This document shows positions 63,975 to 64,000 of a stretch of 64,000 nucleotides of DNA, one piece after another. The stretch spans positions 359,001 through 423,000 of the forward strand of contig JASPKZ010007537.1 in NCBI GenBank assembly GCA_030220185.1, read 5' to 3'. Source of the DNA: Diploptera punctata. Its lineage: Eukaryota > Arthropoda > Insecta > Blattodea > Blaberidae. The position numbers and the translations under genes were made by a program. The number at the start of each line of letters is the position of its first letter. Positions within the stretch are counted from its first letter, which is position 1. The notes under the pieces are model-generated. The model did not search any database. It was not told where the DNA came from and was given only the letters and a program-made list of their open reading frames with translations.

Positions 63975-64000
63975 CATAAGTAAAGCCACGAGTGATTTCC
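63973..64000 (-). mobile_element. Transposon R, start of a copy running out of the window
   Basis: atcataagtaaagccacgag followed by tgatttcc, the reverse of the R terminus. The rest lies beyond 64000. Confidence 0.6.

Overview
The window reads as intergenic, repeat-saturated nuclear DNA of an animal, most likely an arthropod. There is no prokaryotic gene layout, and I see no host protein-coding gene with exons. Almost everything recognisable is a transposable element: APE/RT non-LTR retrotransposons (LINEs), at least six tRNA-derived SINE families, Penelope-like element (PLE) fragments, non-autonomous TIR and foldback elements, and (AT)n, (ATT)n and (AAAT)n microsatellites, many of them LINE tails. 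The mixture (RTE-like LINEs whose C-termini read GSEAW and GRPxxRW, several tRNA SINEs, PLEs) resembles large insect genomes such as cockroaches. That assignment is from memory and is an inference.

The best preserved gene is a complete RTE-like LINE on the minus strand (13247-16381). It has a 12-bp target site duplication, an open frame of about 948 codons carrying an intact endonuclease and reverse transcriptase, and a (GAT)n 3' end. A 5'-truncated sister copy lies at 54881-55484. Other LINE families appear as decayed 3' pieces. I call them B, C, D, E, F, G, H, J and K as working names. One real-looking tRNA gene, tRNA-Tyr(GTA) with an intron, lies at 33840-33930 (minus).

Layout: 1-7 kb holds LINE B, broken by a HHR foldback and by a tandemly duplicated transposon R, then LINE J. 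7-12.5 kb holds tRNA-like SINEs, LINE K, a PLE endonuclease remnant split by a second foldback, and repeat L with LINE C inserted. 13-16.4 kb is the intact RTE. 17-31 kb is nested SINEs and LINE tails. 31-38 kb has LINE B tandem tails, tRNA-Tyr, R and a PLE RT piece. 38-47 kb has nested SINE-E, SINE-A and HHR foldback, LINE C, and a SINE-A inverted pair. 47.7-50.9 kb has four copies of one 0.54-kb TIR element. 51-64 kb has R, a repeat-borne protein fragment, a PLE GIY-YIG piece, LINEs H, A, D, C, F, E and G, a third HHR foldback with a 14-bp duplication, and an 0.84-kb TIR element.

The most unusual system is a set of foldback insertions (2216-2511, 10629-10858, 38894-39109, 40605-40839, 57201-57446). 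They carry hammerhead-ribozyme-like cores (CUGANGA, stem II, GAAA, then a self-complementary helix III ending in GUC). In two of them the core is present on both strands because the element is a near-perfect palindrome. They are flanked by direct repeats of about 9-14 bp, and PLE fragments lie in the same window. Hammerheads are known from PLEs, so the foldbacks may be PLE-derived non-autonomous ribozyme elements.
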